This document shows positions 52,334 through 62,986 of a stretch of 64,000 nucleotides of DNA, piece after piece; the first letter of the stretch is position 1; each line of letters begins with the position of its first letter. Origin of the DNA: Melittangium boletus DSM 14713. GTDB lineage: Bacteria; Myxococcota; Myxococcia; Myxococcales; Myxococcaceae. The DNA lies in assembly GCF_002305855.1 (NCBI RefSeq), contig NZ_CP022163.1, positions 5,828,292 to 5,892,291 of the forward strand, in the 5' to 3' direction. The notes below the pieces were generated by a model that was not told where the DNA came from, did no database searches, and saw only the letters and a list, made by a program, of their open reading frames with translations. Position numbers and translations under genes: made by a program.

Positions 52334-52564
52334 CTACTTCTTCTGGGACTTCGCCTCCTCGGCGGGCCGATCCAGGCGCCGCAGCAGGGTGTTCTGCGAG
52401 TAGCCGGAGCGCTCCAGACGCTGGGTCTCGATGAGATCGGCGACCTTGGTGCACACCTGGCCGAGCACGCGCAGGGACTCGGCCAGGGCCTTCTCCACCT
52501 GGTCCTGCGCGTCCGCTCGCTTGATGATGGTCCGTTCGCGTCGGAACAAGGAGGGCAACTTCAT
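52334..52564 (-). CDS. Small helical protein of unknown function
   Basis: 76 residues from ATG 52564 (M-K-L-P-S-L-F-R-R). A basic N-terminus, then a helix (A-L-A-E-S-L-R-V-L-G-Q-V-C-T-K-V-A-D-L-I-E) and a basic C-terminus. No family recognised. Reads in-frame with high G/C third positions, and lies just upstream of the amidohydrolase gene on the same strand, so it is probably real and co-transcribed. Confidence 0.65.
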   Translation of the reverse strand: MKLPSLFRRERTIIKRADAQDQVEKALAESLRVLGQVCTKVADLIETQRLERSGYSQNTLLRRLDRPAEEAKSQKK

Positions 52565-52855
52565 CCCGCTCAATCTAAGGGATGGCGTGCGCCGGGGCCA
52601 CTGTCCGGGTCCGTTGACAGACCGGGCGGTCGGCGAGGGCCGGGGCATCAACAGATTGACTGACCAGCAAATTTACAACCCCCCTCTGGAGGGGGTCGGC
52701 CGGAGTGGTTGCGAGGAGAAACGTTGCCCAGCTGACCCTTCGGGGGCTTTTCACTAATTTTCAGCCGGGGGGATGACGCACCGCGGGTTTGTGGTTAATC
52801 TGTCTTCCTCACTTCCCGGCATCCGGCCGGGACGGTCGAAAGGGGGAACTGCGCG
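52565..52855. other. Intergenic region, divergent small genes
   Basis: 291 nt with no convincing gene. It includes a C5/G5 hairpin around 52680-52700, a TTGACT near 52657 without a good -10 partner, and AT-rich patches near 52750 and 52795 just upstream of the 90-residue gene. No operator recognised. Confidence 0.4.
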
Positions 52856-53128
52856 ATGGCTTACGACGGCGAATTGGTGAAGATGGAAAATGGCCGCTGG
52901 GCGCGGTTCCAGCGCTGCCAGGTGTACCGCCCGGGCGTCGAGGACGCGGGCGAGACGATGATGTTGATCGCGGTGGAGTTGGACGAGCGTTACCAGCTGT
53001 TGTTGGACGAGGCGGCGGAGTCGCTGGCGGACTACCGGCACCGGGGCATCCCCGTGCAGGCGACGCTGGACGACACGGCGCAGCGGTTGACGCTGCATCC
53101 GGAGTCGGCGGTCAGCGCGTTGCACTAG
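52856..53128 (+). CDS. Conserved-looking small protein of unknown function
   Basis: 90 residues, cytoplasmic. Begins M-A-Y-D-G-E-L-V-K-M-E-N-G-R-W-A-R-F with a central L-D-E-R-Y-Q-L-L-L-D-E-A-A-E helix and a C-terminal H-P-E-S-A-V-S-A-L-H. AAAGGGGGAA upstream is a good ribosome binding site. The family is not recognised. It abuts the convergent tatD gene with no intervening base. Confidence 0.72.
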   Translation: MAYDGELVKMENGRWARFQRCQVYRPGVEDAGETMMLIAVELDERYQLLLDEAAESLADYRHRGIPVQATLDDTAQRLTLHPESAVSALH

Positions 53129-53908
53129 TCAGCGTGGACGGTAGAAGCGCGCGGCGTTGTCATGGGCCACGCGCTTCACCACGCGCTCGGAGAGCTTCGC
53201 CTTGGTCAGCAGGTTGGCCACGCGCGCGAGCCCGAGGATGTCGCCGGCGCCATCGCCGGCATCCGAGTTGAGCACCAGCCTCTCGCTGCCCAGCCGGCGC
53301 ACCAGCGCCACGGCGCGTTCGGCCTTGAGTGCCTCGGGGTGCAGGGTCAACCCCGCCCAGTGTCCACAGCCGAGGATGTTGCGCACGGTGCGGCCATTGG
53401 CATGGTCCACGAGCACGCGCGAGGGGCGCACGCCGGACTCGCGCAGGAGCGTGAGCAGCCGCCGGGTGTGGCGCTCCTTGTCGAGCAAGGGGGTGTGCAC
53501 CACCACCCGGAGCTTGAGCTGACGCGCGAGCGCGAGCTGCTCGAGGAAGGCCTCCTCCTCCTCGATGCCGCCCGCGTGCAGTCCCGTCTCCCCCAGGGCC
53601 ACCACGCGGCCTCCCCGGAAGTAGTCCGGCAGGTGGGAGAGCACCTCGGACAGGCCCCGGCGGGGGATGCACCGCGGGTGTACGCCCAGCGCCGCCCAGG
53701 CGCGGATGCCCAGGCGCTCCAGCCGCGGCAGTTGCCGCTGCACCAGGTCGTCGAAGTGCTTGCGCAGCGCCTTGGGCGTGGGCTCGGGCAGGTGGTGGGC
53801 CACCACGAGCGCGTGCTCCACGCCGAAGAAACGCATGGACTCGAGGTCCTGATCGCTCAGGGCCTCGGGGTGGAGGTGCGCATCGAAGAGCTGGAGGAGT
53901 TCGCCCAC
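53129..53908 (-). CDS. TatD-family metal-dependent hydrolase
   Basis: 259 residues from GTG 53908, 11 nt after the ggt stop, with GAGG overlapping that stop. TIM barrel with H-x-H in F-D-A-H-L-H-P, E in A-L-G-E-T-G-L-H, H-T-P-L and late Asp in L-N-S-D-A-G-D-G. TatD-type enzymes act as DNases or other metal-dependent hydrolases; this one diverges (L-H-P-E-A in place of the usual C-H-L), so the substrate is uncertain. The upstream frame to 54100 is Arg-rich shadow of ggt and is not used. Confidence 0.83.
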   Translation of the reverse strand: MGELLQLFDAHLHPEALSDQDLESMRFFGVEHALVVAHHLPEPTPKALRKHFDDLVQRQLPRLERLGIRAWAALGVHPRCIPRRGLSEVLSHLPDYFRGGRVVALGETGLHAGGIEEEEAFLEQLALARQLKLRVVVHTPLLDKERHTRRLLTLLRESGVRPSRVLVDHANGRTVRNILGCGHWAGLTLHPEALKAERAVALVRRLGSERLVLNSDAGDGAGDILGLARVANLLTKAKLSERVVKRVAHDNAARFYRPR

Positions 53909-53919
53909 GGTGGTGTGCC

Positions 53920-55704
53920 TCAGTCCTGGCCGAGCGCGGCGCCTTCGTTGCGCGGATCGCTCGCCGCGCTGCGCAGGTTCGTCTGGGGATCGCTGTGGAC
54001 CGCCTCCGCGTCGCCCCACGCGGGAATGTGGCGGAGCTTGTGCCCCTTGGCCTCCAGCAGCCTCAGGGTGGCGGGCTCCAGGGCGTACTGATCCACCCAC
54101 AGCTCGTCCGGCAGGTACTGGTGGTGCAGCCGTCCCTGGCCCACCGCGCGTGTCACGTCCATGCCCTGGTCCACGACGTTGGAGATGACCTGGATGACGG
54201 TGGTGGGGATGGTGGAGCCGCCGGGGCTGCCCACCGCCAGGATGACCTTCTTCGGGTCCTCCTTGGAGAAGACGAGGGTGGGGGCCATGGAGGACAGGGG
54301 CACCTTGCCCGGGGCGATGGCGTTGGCCTCGCCGCCCACCAGTCCGTAGGCGTTGGGCACGCCGGGCCGGGCGGAGAAGTCATCCATCTCGTCGTTGAGC
54401 AGCACGCCGGTGCCCTTGGCGACCAGGCACGAGCCGAAGCCGTAGTTCACGGTGGTGGTGAGCGCCACGGCGTTGCCGTCCTTGTCGATGACGGAGATGT
54501 GCGTGGTGTTCTTCTTGTCGGCGGGGGCGTGGGAGGGGTCATACCAGGAGCCATCCGGCTTCTGGAGCGTGGACTCCCCCGCGCCCTCCACGGGCGGCAG
54601 GAGCGAGGCGCTGGAGGTGGCCTTCTTCGGATCGATGCTCCCGGCCAGGTCCGCCAGGTAGCCCTGTGAGGTGAGGCGCTCCATGGGAATCTTCACGAAC
54701 GCCGGATCTCCCAGGTACTTCGTGCGGTCCACGTACACGCGCCGCACCGCCTCGGCGTAGAGGTGCACCTCCTCCGCGTCCCGGAACGTGAGGCCCTGGG
54801 GGCGCAGCTTCTCCAGGGCGCCGAGCACCTGCAGCACCGCGAGTCCGCCCGCGCTCGGCGGCGGCATGGTGAGCAGGCGGTGGCCGCGGTAGCTGCCCTC
54901 GAGCGGCTCCTGGGCGCGCGTCTTGTAGGCCTTCAGGTCCTCGCGGGTGAGCAGTCCGCCGCCCTTCTTCACCGTGTCCACCACCGCCTGGCCGATGGCG
55001 CCCGTGTAGAAGGGCGCGGCGCCGCTCTTGGCGAGCGTGGAGAGCGTGCGGGCCAGGTCCGGCTGCTTCACGAGGTAGCCGACGGGCGGCACGTCCGGCT
55101 CGCCCGCCTCGTTCCTCGCGAGGAAGATGCGCGCGGCCTCGGGATCCTGGCGCAGGCAGTCGCGCCGCAGCTTCGCCACGGCCTGGTACTTGGGCGTCAC
55201 CCAGAAGCCCGCGCGCGCCGCCTCGATCGCGGGCTGCAACACCACCGCGCGCGGCAGCTTGCCGTGCTTCTCCACCAGCTCCAGGTAGCCGGCCACCGCG
55301 CCGGGCACCGCCACGCTCAGCGCGCCGTCCGTGGACAGCCCCGGCACCACCTTGCCGTCCTTCACGTACATGTCGCGCGTGGCCGCCTGGGGCGCCACCT
55401 CGCGGAAGTCGAGCACCCGCGTGCCGCCCGTCTTCGCGTCGTGCACCAGCGCGAAGCCGCCCCCGCCCAACCCCGAGTGGTAGGGCCCCACCACCGCCAG
55501 CGTGGTGGCCGCCGCCACCGCCGCGTCCACCGCGTTGCCCCCCTTCTGGAGCATCTTGAGCGCGGCCTCGCTCGCCGCGGGGTGGGCCGTGGCCACCGCT
55601 CCACCCCGGTACGGCCTCGCCGCTCCCGCGGGAGCCGCCGCCATGAGCAGCGCCAACGCCAGCGTCCACCGGTTCCGGTGGGACCACATCTTTACCGTAT
55701 CCAC
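53920..55704 (-). CDS. ggt: Gamma-glutamyltransferase
   Basis: 594 residues. Periplasmic N-terminal-nucleophile hydrolase that cleaves glutathione gamma-glutamyl bonds. Signal near the start (W-T-L-A-L-A-L-L-M-A-A-A-P-A-G-A). The autocatalytic cut should precede T of N-T-T-H-I-S-V, giving large and small subunits; L-N-D-E-M-D-D-F-S and G-S-P-G-G-S are present. I choose GTG 55704 since GGAGG lies 8 nt upstream; ATG 55689 and ATG 55722 are alternatives, and the frame to 55929 is unsupported. Next downstream is tatD. Confidence 0.93.
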   Translation of the reverse strand: MDTVKMWSHRNRWTLALALLMAAAPAGAARPYRGGAVATAHPAASEAALKMLQKGGNAVDAAVAAATTLAVVGPYHSGLGGGGFALVHDAKTGGTRVLDFREVAPQAATRDMYVKDGKVVPGLSTDGALSVAVPGAVAGYLELVEKHGKLPRAVVLQPAIEAARAGFWVTPKYQAVAKLRRDCLRQDPEAARIFLARNEAGEPDVPPVGYLVKQPDLARTLSTLAKSGAAPFYTGAIGQAVVDTVKKGGGLLTREDLKAYKTRAQEPLEGSYRGHRLLTMPPPSAGGLAVLQVLGALEKLRPQGLTFRDAEEVHLYAEAVRRVYVDRTKYLGDPAFVKIPMERLTSQGYLADLAGSIDPKKATSSASLLPPVEGAGESTLQKPDGSWYDPSHAPADKKNTTHISVIDKDGNAVALTTTVNYGFGSCLVAKGTGVLLNDEMDDFSARPGVPNAYGLVGGEANAIAPGKVPLSSMAPTLVFSKEDPKKVILAVGSPGGSTIPTTVIQVISNVVDQGMDVTRAVGQGRLHHQYLPDELWVDQYALEPATLRLLEAKGHKLRHIPAWGDAEAVHSDPQTNLRSAASDPRNEGAALGQD

Positions 55705-55902
55705 GTGCCACGCCTCCGTCATGGGCCGTGACTCGGCCCTTCCCGTCTCGGGGGTCCTGGAGTATCCCGACCGCCGCCCGGACTCACCACAAACCATTTC
55801 ATCCCGAAGTGTCCGGCGGGCGCCAACGGTCCTGGACCGTGATTGGACCCGCCGGGGGACGCGAGGCATCGTGGCGCGGCTCCGTGTGGCGCCGGGGGGA
55901 AC

Positions 55903-56076
55903 ATGAACGCCGAACCGAAGACAGTCCAACCGATGTCACCGCCCGCCGAGGCCGCCGTGACGACGCTCTTCCTCAAGCCCACATACGGCATCACCGTGCA
56001 GCGCAATACGCTGGCGGTGTCCGTCATGGCGCATCCCGAGGAGGTCCGGGCACCCCGCCCCCACGCTCGCGGTTGA
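55903..56076 (+). CDS. Possible 57-residue protein upstream of glmU
   Basis: ATG 55903 follows GGGGGGA. About four of five codons end in G or C, as in real genes here. The predicted product is Pro/Ala-rich with T-T-L-F-L-K-P-T-Y-G and no known domain. It sits in the 405-nt gap (55705-56109) between divergent ggt and glmU; otherwise nothing else is seen there. May be a leader peptide or a chance ORF. Confidence 0.35.
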   Translation: MNAEPKTVQPMSPPAEAAVTTLFLKPTYGITVQRNTLAVSVMAHPEEVRAPRPHARG

Positions 56077-56109
56077 CGCGCCCCCAAGCCGTCCCTAGTT
56101 ATCGCGGAC

Positions 56110-57546
56110 ATGACGACTCCTCTTGCGGCGGTGGTGCTGTGCGCGGGGAAGGGCACCCGGATGCGCTCGGAGAAGGCCAAGGTCCTTCACCCCATCCTCG
56201 GCAAGCCTCTCTGCTTCTATCCCCTGATGCGTGCGCTGGAGCTGGGCGCCTCCCCGGTGGTGCCGGTGGTGGGACACCAGGCCGCCGAGGTGGAGCGCTC
56301 CGTGCGCGCGCTCTTCCCCGCGGGCCCCCTGCGCTTCGCGCTCCAGAAGGAGCAGCGGGGCACGGCGGACGCGGTGCGCTCGGCGGAGGAGGCCCTCAAG
56401 GACTTCTACGGCCGGGTGCTCATCCTCTACGGGGACGTGCCGCTCGTGCGCCGCGAGACGCTCGCCGCGCTCGTCGACGCCCATGAGCGGGGCGGCGGGG
56501 TGCTCTCGCTCGTGTCCACCCGGCTGGAGGATCCCACCGGCTACGGGCGCGTCATCCGCGAGGGCGGCAAGGTGGTGCGCATCGTCGAGCACAAGGACTG
56601 CACTCCCGAGCAGCGTCAGGTGCGCGACTGCAACGCCGGCATCTACCTGGTCGACTCCTCCTTCCTCTGGAAGGCGCTGGCCAACATCCGCAGCACCAAC
56701 GCCCAGGGTGAATTCTACCTCACGGACCTGGTGGAAATGGCCGCCGCCCAGGGCCCGGTGCCCTCCATCGACGCGGACTTCAACGAGACGGCCGGGGTGA
56801 ACGACCGCGTGGAGCTGTCCGCCCGCGCCAGGGACTTGCAGACGCGCATCAACATCCACCACATGCGCAATGGCGTCTCCCTGGCCGACCCCGCCACCAC
56901 CTACATCGAGGAGGGCGTCACCATTGGCCCGGACACCGAGGTGGGGCCGAGCGTGAGCCTGACGGGCGCGACCGTTGTGGGGCGCAACGTGACCATCGCC
57001 CAGGGCTGCGTGCTGCACGCTTCCTCGGTCGCTGACGGAACGACCCTCAAGCCCTACACCGTGCTGGAGGAGGCCAAGGTCGGCGAGCGGTGTATCCTGG
57101 GGCCCTTCTCGCGGCTGCGTCCGGGCACGGACCTCGCCGAGGAGGTGCATCTGGGCAACTTCGTGGAGACCAAGAAGGCGCGCATCGGCAAGGGCTCCAA
57201 GGCCAACCATCTGGCCTACCTGGGCGACGCGAAGATTGGCTCCGGGGTGAACGTGGGCGCTGGCACCATCACCTGCAACTACGACGGAGTGAACAAACAC
57301 CTCACCGAGCTGGGGGACAAAGTGTTCATTGGCTCGGACACCCAGTTGGTGGCCCCGGTGAAGGTGGGCGACGGTGCCTATGTCGGTGCGGGCACCACGG
57401 TGACGAAAGATGTGCCCTCGGGGAGCCTTGCCGTGTCTCGGACGCCGCAGGTCAACCTGGAGGGGTGGGTGGAGCGGAAACAGGCCCGGATGGCCAAGTC
57501 CGCGGAAGCAGGCCCGGTCAAGTCGGACAAGGTGTCGGCGGGGTAG
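56110..57546 (+). CDS. glmU: Bifunctional N-acetylglucosamine-1-phosphate uridyltransferase / glucosamine-1-phosphate acetyltransferase
   Basis: 478 residues. Makes UDP-GlcNAc for peptidoglycan and LPS. The N-terminal nucleotidyltransferase has L-C-A-G-K-G-T-R-M-R-S-E-K-A-K-V and Y-G-D-V-P-L. The C-terminal left-handed beta helix (about 250-450) has hexapeptide repeats and N-Y-D-G-V-N-K-H. About 20 residues longer than E. coli GlmU at the tail. glmS follows in the same direction, so the amino-sugar pathway is clustered. Confidence 0.96.
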   Translation: MTTPLAAVVLCAGKGTRMRSEKAKVLHPILGKPLCFYPLMRALELGASPVVPVVGHQAAEVERSVRALFPAGPLRFALQKEQRGTADAVRSAEEALKDFYGRVLILYGDVPLVRRETLAALVDAHERGGGVLSLVSTRLEDPTGYGRVIREGGKVVRIVEHKDCTPEQRQVRDCNAGIYLVDSSFLWKALANIRSTNAQGEFYLTDLVEMAAAQGPVPSIDADFNETAGVNDRVELSARARDLQTRINIHHMRNGVSLADPATTYIEEGVTIGPDTEVGPSVSLTGATVVGRNVTIAQGCVLHASSVADGTTLKPYTVLEEAKVGERCILGPFSRLRPGTDLAEEVHLGNFVETKKARIGKGSKANHLAYLGDAKIGSGVNVGAGTITCNYDGVNKHLTELGDKVFIGSDTQLVAPVKVGDGAYVGAGTTVTKDVPSGSLAVSRTPQVNLEGWVERKQARMAKSAEAGPVKSDKVSAG

Positions 57547-57603
57547 TGGCGTAGGTCTTGCTTGTCATCAGGGTGACGGGTGTCGCCCAGTGCAGTGAAC
57601 CAT

Positions 57604-57625
57604 TCCCCGCGCCCAGGCGCGGGGG
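57604..57625 (+). repeat. Hairpin between glmU and glmS
   Basis: CCCCGCGC (57605-57612) and GCGCGGGG (57617-57624) form a perfect 8-bp stem with loop CCAG, extended by a T-G wobble. It is 28 nt before the glmS ATG, and no T tract follows. It could be an mRNA processing or translational-control element for glmS. There is no sign of the glmS ribozyme core. Confidence 0.5.
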
Positions 57626-57652
57626 CCTTGGGCGTGAGAGAGGTAGGACTAC

Positions 57653-59488
<1,836 letters not shown>

Positions 59489-59524
59489 CGCCGCGCTCCG
59501 TCCGCCTCCGCGTGACGGCGCATG

Positions 59525-59558
59525 CGCCCGGGTGCCTCTTCGCACGAGGCCCCGGGCG
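59525..59558. terminator. Hairpin between convergent glmS and SEC-C genes
   Basis: CGCCCGGG (59525-59532) pairs with CCCGGGCG (59551-59558), with an inner GCCTC/GAGGC stem (59534-59538, 59546-59550). Lies between converging stop codons, with weak T tracts at the flanks, so probably a bidirectional terminator. Confidence 0.6.
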
Positions 59559-59566
59559 TTGTCCGT

Positions 59567-60931
59567 TCAGGGCACCAAGCCCAGCTCCCGCCGCAGGCCC
59601 GTGACATCCATCCGCTCCCCGGCGGGCAGACGTGCTTCCCGGTTCTCCACCTCCTTGAGCATCGCATCCACCTCGCGGCGGCCAGCCGCGGTGCCCACCG
59701 CCTGACGAGGGCTCCTGCCCTGGAGCGCTGGCAGCTTCGTATCTAGCCAGGCCGCGTAGTGCCGCGCCTTCATGTCACGTGCGACCTCCTGCATCTCGGG
59801 TGTGGGGGGCTCCTCCGGGGGCGGACGGGGGCCTTCGCGCAGCTTCGAGGGCTCCGTCTCCTCCCGGGACTGATGGGTGATGAGTCCCTGGCAGGCGGCT
59901 TCCACCCGGCGGCGCAGGGCATCCGCCCGCCTCACTGAATTGGTCTCCAGCCGCATGGTCGTCGCCTGGAGCCTCGCCCGGCCGATGACGGTGTTCTGCC
60001 AGGAGGCGTGCATCGCATTGCCCTTCTTCAAGAAAGTGCACTGCTCCTCTTCTCCCTCGGCTTCGTCCCACTCGGCTCCCTTGAGGGCCGCGAGTCGCTT
60101 CATCACGCCGGGCCGGGCTTCTGGTGCGAACGTGTAATGGTCCTCCACGAGGATGAAGGGGTCGCCGTCCGTATTGGTCAGCCGTGGCTCCAGCCGCGCC
60201 CGCTCCTCGAGGAACTCCACTTCCCCCCGCCAGAGCAGCACGAGCCCCAGCGTCGTGTCCTCCTCCATGAGCCTCTTCCGGGACACCATCCGGTTTCCGT
60301 GGACCCGCAGCTCCCGACGCACCGTCTTCACGACCTCATGGGCGGCCAGGGGCGGCAATGGATAGGGGTACAGTCCACAGAACACCGTGACTCCCGCGGA
60401 TTCCGCCACGCGTCCAAGCACCGCGTCTCGCGGATGCAATTGCTGGGAGCCGAGCACTTCCTGGACGAAGTGCTCCTCCTGTCCCAGCAGATCTCTTACC
60501 CGGAGGCCTACCCCGGGCTGAACCTCCAGCACCTCCCAGAGGGTGAGGACAACGGCTCGTTGGCCTCGCAACCACTCGACGTCCTCCTGGGACAGGCTCG
60601 TGCCGTGCTCCTCGAGGAACCACTCCCGGACGGGTCGGCCCTCTACGTCCCAGTGGTTCACCACCCAGGGCATGAAGAGTTGCAGATGCGCCTGATGGGG
60701 TTGGGTCTCGGCACCGTCGAAGTAGGCGTCGGCCGCCACTTGGAGCCAGGCCGGGCCCCAGCGGGCATGGGCGTAGCGCACCATCTCGTTCACCAGTCGC
60801 TCGTCCCGCTGATGCAGGGGGGCACCCGGTGACGATGGGCTCATGAGCGGCGGCCGCTTTCCGCCACAACACTTCTTGGACTTCTGCCCGCTTCCACATG
60901 GACATGGCTCGTTGCGTCCCGTGCCGCTCAT
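59567..60931 (-). CDS. SEC-C zinc-motif protein of unknown function
   Basis: 454 residues from ATG 60931, which has GGGAGGAG close upstream. N-terminal SEC-C motif R-N-E-P-C-P-C-G-S-G-Q-K-S-K-K-C-C, a zinc-binding tag found in SecA and many unrelated proteins. The rest (about 50-390) is an uncharacterised helical domain. The C-terminal region W-L-D-T-K-L-P-A-L-Q-G-R-S-P-R-Q-A-V has the W-x-P-x-L-x-G-x-(S/T)-P pattern seen in small toxin-binding domains of MbcA/ParS-type antitoxins, but no toxin is adjacent. Convergent with glmS. Confidence 0.8.
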   Translation of the reverse strand: MSGTGRNEPCPCGSGQKSKKCCGGKRPPLMSPSSPGAPLHQRDERLVNEMVRYAHARWGPAWLQVAADAYFDGAETQPHQAHLQLFMPWVVNHWDVEGRPVREWFLEEHGTSLSQEDVEWLRGQRAVVLTLWEVLEVQPGVGLRVRDLLGQEEHFVQEVLGSQQLHPRDAVLGRVAESAGVTVFCGLYPYPLPPLAAHEVVKTVRRELRVHGNRMVSRKRLMEEDTTLGLVLLWRGEVEFLEERARLEPRLTNTDGDPFILVEDHYTFAPEARPGVMKRLAALKGAEWDEAEGEEEQCTFLKKGNAMHASWQNTVIGRARLQATTMRLETNSVRRADALRRRVEAACQGLITHQSREETEPSKLREGPRPPPEEPPTPEMQEVARDMKARHYAAWLDTKLPALQGRSPRQAVGTAAGRREVDAMLKEVENREARLPAGERMDVTGLRRELGLVP

Positions 60932-61127
60932 AGCTCCTCCCGATACCACCTTGAAAGTAGTGGTCATGAGGTGATTCTAGAAGTCGGGTCGGGCGAGCGT
61001 GAGTCCTATCTCCTGGATGGGGAGCGAGCGTCCGGGGGCATCCGCCGGTCTTGCGTTGTGGCATCCGCCATGAGACGCCACGCCGCGCCATGACTTCGCC
61101 CTCTCTCTTGACTCACCCGGGACGTCC

Positions 61128-62051
61128 ATGAACGCGCAACCCCGGAAGGTTGCCGATGGCTTCGCCTTGCAACTGATGATCGTGCTCTGCCTCGTCTGGG
61201 GCGTTCAGCAGGCATTGATCAAGCTGGCGGCCCCGGATATCGCCCCGATCATGCAGGCGGTTGGCCGCTCGGGCATCGCCTCCGTGCTGGTCGGTCTGCT
61301 GATGTGTTGGCGCGGCGGGTGGGAAGGGCTGCGCCAGGGAACACTGCCCGCCGGGATGCTGGCGGGCGCCTTGTTCGCCCTGGAGTTCCTGATGATCGCC
61401 CAGGGCTTGAAGTACACCTCCGCCTCGCACATGGCGGTGTTCCTCTATACCGCGCCCATCTTCTCCGCCCTCGGTCTGCACCTGATGGTGCCGAGCGAGC
61501 GCCTGCGGCCACTGCAATGGCTGGGGATCGGCATCTGCTTCACCGGGATCGCGCTGGCCTTCGGTGGTGGCATGAGCTTCGCCGCCGTGGATGGCCGCAT
61601 GCTGCTCGGTGACACCCTGGGAGTCCTGGCTGGCATGGCCTGGGGCTTCACCACGGTCGTGGTGCGCACCTCCCGGCTGTCCGAGGCACCGCCGACCCTG
61701 ACGCTGTTCTACCAATTGTTCGCGGCGACGCTCCTGCTGCTGGTGGTGGCCGTGGTGATGGGCGAGGCCGGGCAGGTGCACCTGACCCCCCTGGGCGTGG
61801 GCAGCGTGCTGTTCCAGGGCGTGGTGGTGTCGTTCGCCAGCTACTTCACCTGGTTCTGGCTGCTGCGCCGTTACCTGGCGTCCAATCTCGCGGTGCTCTC
61901 CTTCATGACCCCGCTGTTCGGCGTCACCTTCGGCGTCCTGCTGCTGAAGGAGCCGTTGAGCCTCGACTTCATCGGTGGCGCGGTGCTGGTGCTGCTCGGC
62001 ATCACCTTGGTGAGCAGCGAGCCGTGGGTGCGCCGGGTGTTGAGCCGCTGA
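61128..62051 (+). CDS. DMT-superfamily (EamA) permease
   Basis: 307 residues with ten membrane segments in two EamA repeats (residues about 10-145 and 155-300). It resembles RhaT/YdcZ-type small-molecule exporters; the substrate cannot be read from sequence. The ATG at 61128 is preceded by a weak GGGAC site. Divergent from the SEC-C gene with 196 nt between, where no clear promoter was seen. Confidence 0.9.
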   Translation: MNAQPRKVADGFALQLMIVLCLVWGVQQALIKLAAPDIAPIMQAVGRSGIASVLVGLLMCWRGGWEGLRQGTLPAGMLAGALFALEFLMIAQGLKYTSASHMAVFLYTAPIFSALGLHLMVPSERLRPLQWLGIGICFTGIALAFGGGMSFAAVDGRMLLGDTLGVLAGMAWGFTTVVVRTSRLSEAPPTLTLFYQLFAATLLLLVVAVVMGEAGQVHLTPLGVGSVLFQGVVVSFASYFTWFWLLRRYLASNLAVLSFMTPLFGVTFGVLLLKEPLSLDFIGGAVLVLLGITLVSSEPWVRRVLSR

Positions 62052-62078
62052 GTCGGGCTCGGAGCCGTGGGGGAGGGC

Positions 62079-62966
62079 TCAGACGAGCGTGACCGTCACG
62101 GTGGACGTCTCGCCTGGCAGGATGGTCACGATCTCCTCCGAGGAGACACGTTTGCCGTCGCGCTGGGCGCTCACCCGGAGCACGTGCTGGCCGGGGGCCA
62201 CATGGGGAAAGGCCTTGGTGGCGCCGTGGTGGGTCTCGATGGAGGCGTCGCCCAACTGGAGCTCGCACTGGTGTGATTCCAACTGGTCGAATCCGGCGAT
62301 CTGCACCTTGAGCGAGCCCTGACGGGCCATCAGGGAGTGACCGAAATCGGCCATGGACGTGCGCTGGGCGACGGCGGACTTCTCGAAGTCCTGGAGGGCG
62401 CCCGAGAAGCGGACCACCCACTCCAGGGTCTCTTCCTTGATGACCTGGTTGATGGAGAGGCGTGCGTTGTAGAGCAGGTTGAGATCCGCGGTGAGGCGGT
62501 CGCTCTTGGTTCCGCCGCCGAGCCGGGCCTCGAGCGCGCGGCGCGTCCAGTTGAACTGGAGCAGTTCCCGTTGCGCCTGCAGGTTGAGCATGGCGGTGAC
62601 GTAGCGCATCCAACTGGAGGAGTAGCCGAAGAGCCGGTCCATCCCGATGCAGCCCGCGCCGAGCGCGGCGAGGATGGAGGCGATGGGCACCCAGCGCTCG
62701 GGCTTCCAGCTGTCGGGGAGCATGGACACGGCGATGGGGACGACGGAGGCGACGCCCGCGAGGGAGATGGCGAGGCCTCGCAGGAGGGAGGCGAGGCGCT
62801 TGTTGTGGTTCTTGTGCCAGTCGTACCAGCGGATCGTCTCCTCCAGCTTGGCCATCACCTCGTCGTAGAGGATCTGCAGATCCTCATCCTGCTGAGGCTG
62901 CCGGACCGCGGAGAGTTTGAGGGGCTGGAGGTTCTTGGGCGGCTTCTCGGCCGGGGGCTTCGCCAT
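62079..62966 (-). CDS. 2-TM SLATT/DUF4231-like protein with C-terminal beta domain
   Basis: 295 residues from ATG 62966 (GGGAGA upstream). Soluble N-terminal helix, two membrane helices (about 62-84 and 92-112; L-A-S-L-L-R-G-L-A-I-S and I-A-S-I-L-A-A-L-G-A-G), a helical region (about 120-215), and a C-terminal beta-sandwich of the PEGA/carboxypeptidase-regulatory type (G-Q-H-V-L-R-V-S-A). The 2-TM-plus-helix part recalls SLATT effector domains in nucleotide-signalling defence systems, but no SMODS or SLOG partner is adjacent, so an immune role is speculative. Confidence 0.72.
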   Translation of the reverse strand: MAKPPAEKPPKNLQPLKLSAVRQPQQDEDLQILYDEVMAKLEETIRWYDWHKNHNKRLASLLRGLAISLAGVASVVPIAVSMLPDSWKPERWVPIASILAALGAGCIGMDRLFGYSSSWMRYVTAMLNLQAQRELLQFNWTRRALEARLGGGTKSDRLTADLNLLYNARLSINQVIKEETLEWVVRFSGALQDFEKSAVAQRTSMADFGHSLMARQGSLKVQIAGFDQLESHQCELQLGDASIETHHGATKAFPHVAPGQHVLRVSAQRDGKRVSSEEIVTILPGETSTVTVTLV

Positions 62967-62986
62967 GTCTCCCCGAGTCTACCTGT

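Noticed and set aside
52640..52720. Sigma54-type promoter before the 90-residue gene
   Set aside because: GG and GC elements are spaced 11 or 17 nt apart instead of the required 10.
54100..55929. Longer starts for tatD (54100) and ggt (55929)
   Set aside because: The added segments are Arg-rich, lack domain content, and good ribosome binding sites lie at GTG 53908 and GTG 55704.
57547..57652. glmS ribozyme upstream of glmS
   Set aside because: The spacer is 106 nt and has one simple hairpin; the conserved ribozyme core and double pseudoknot cannot be formed.
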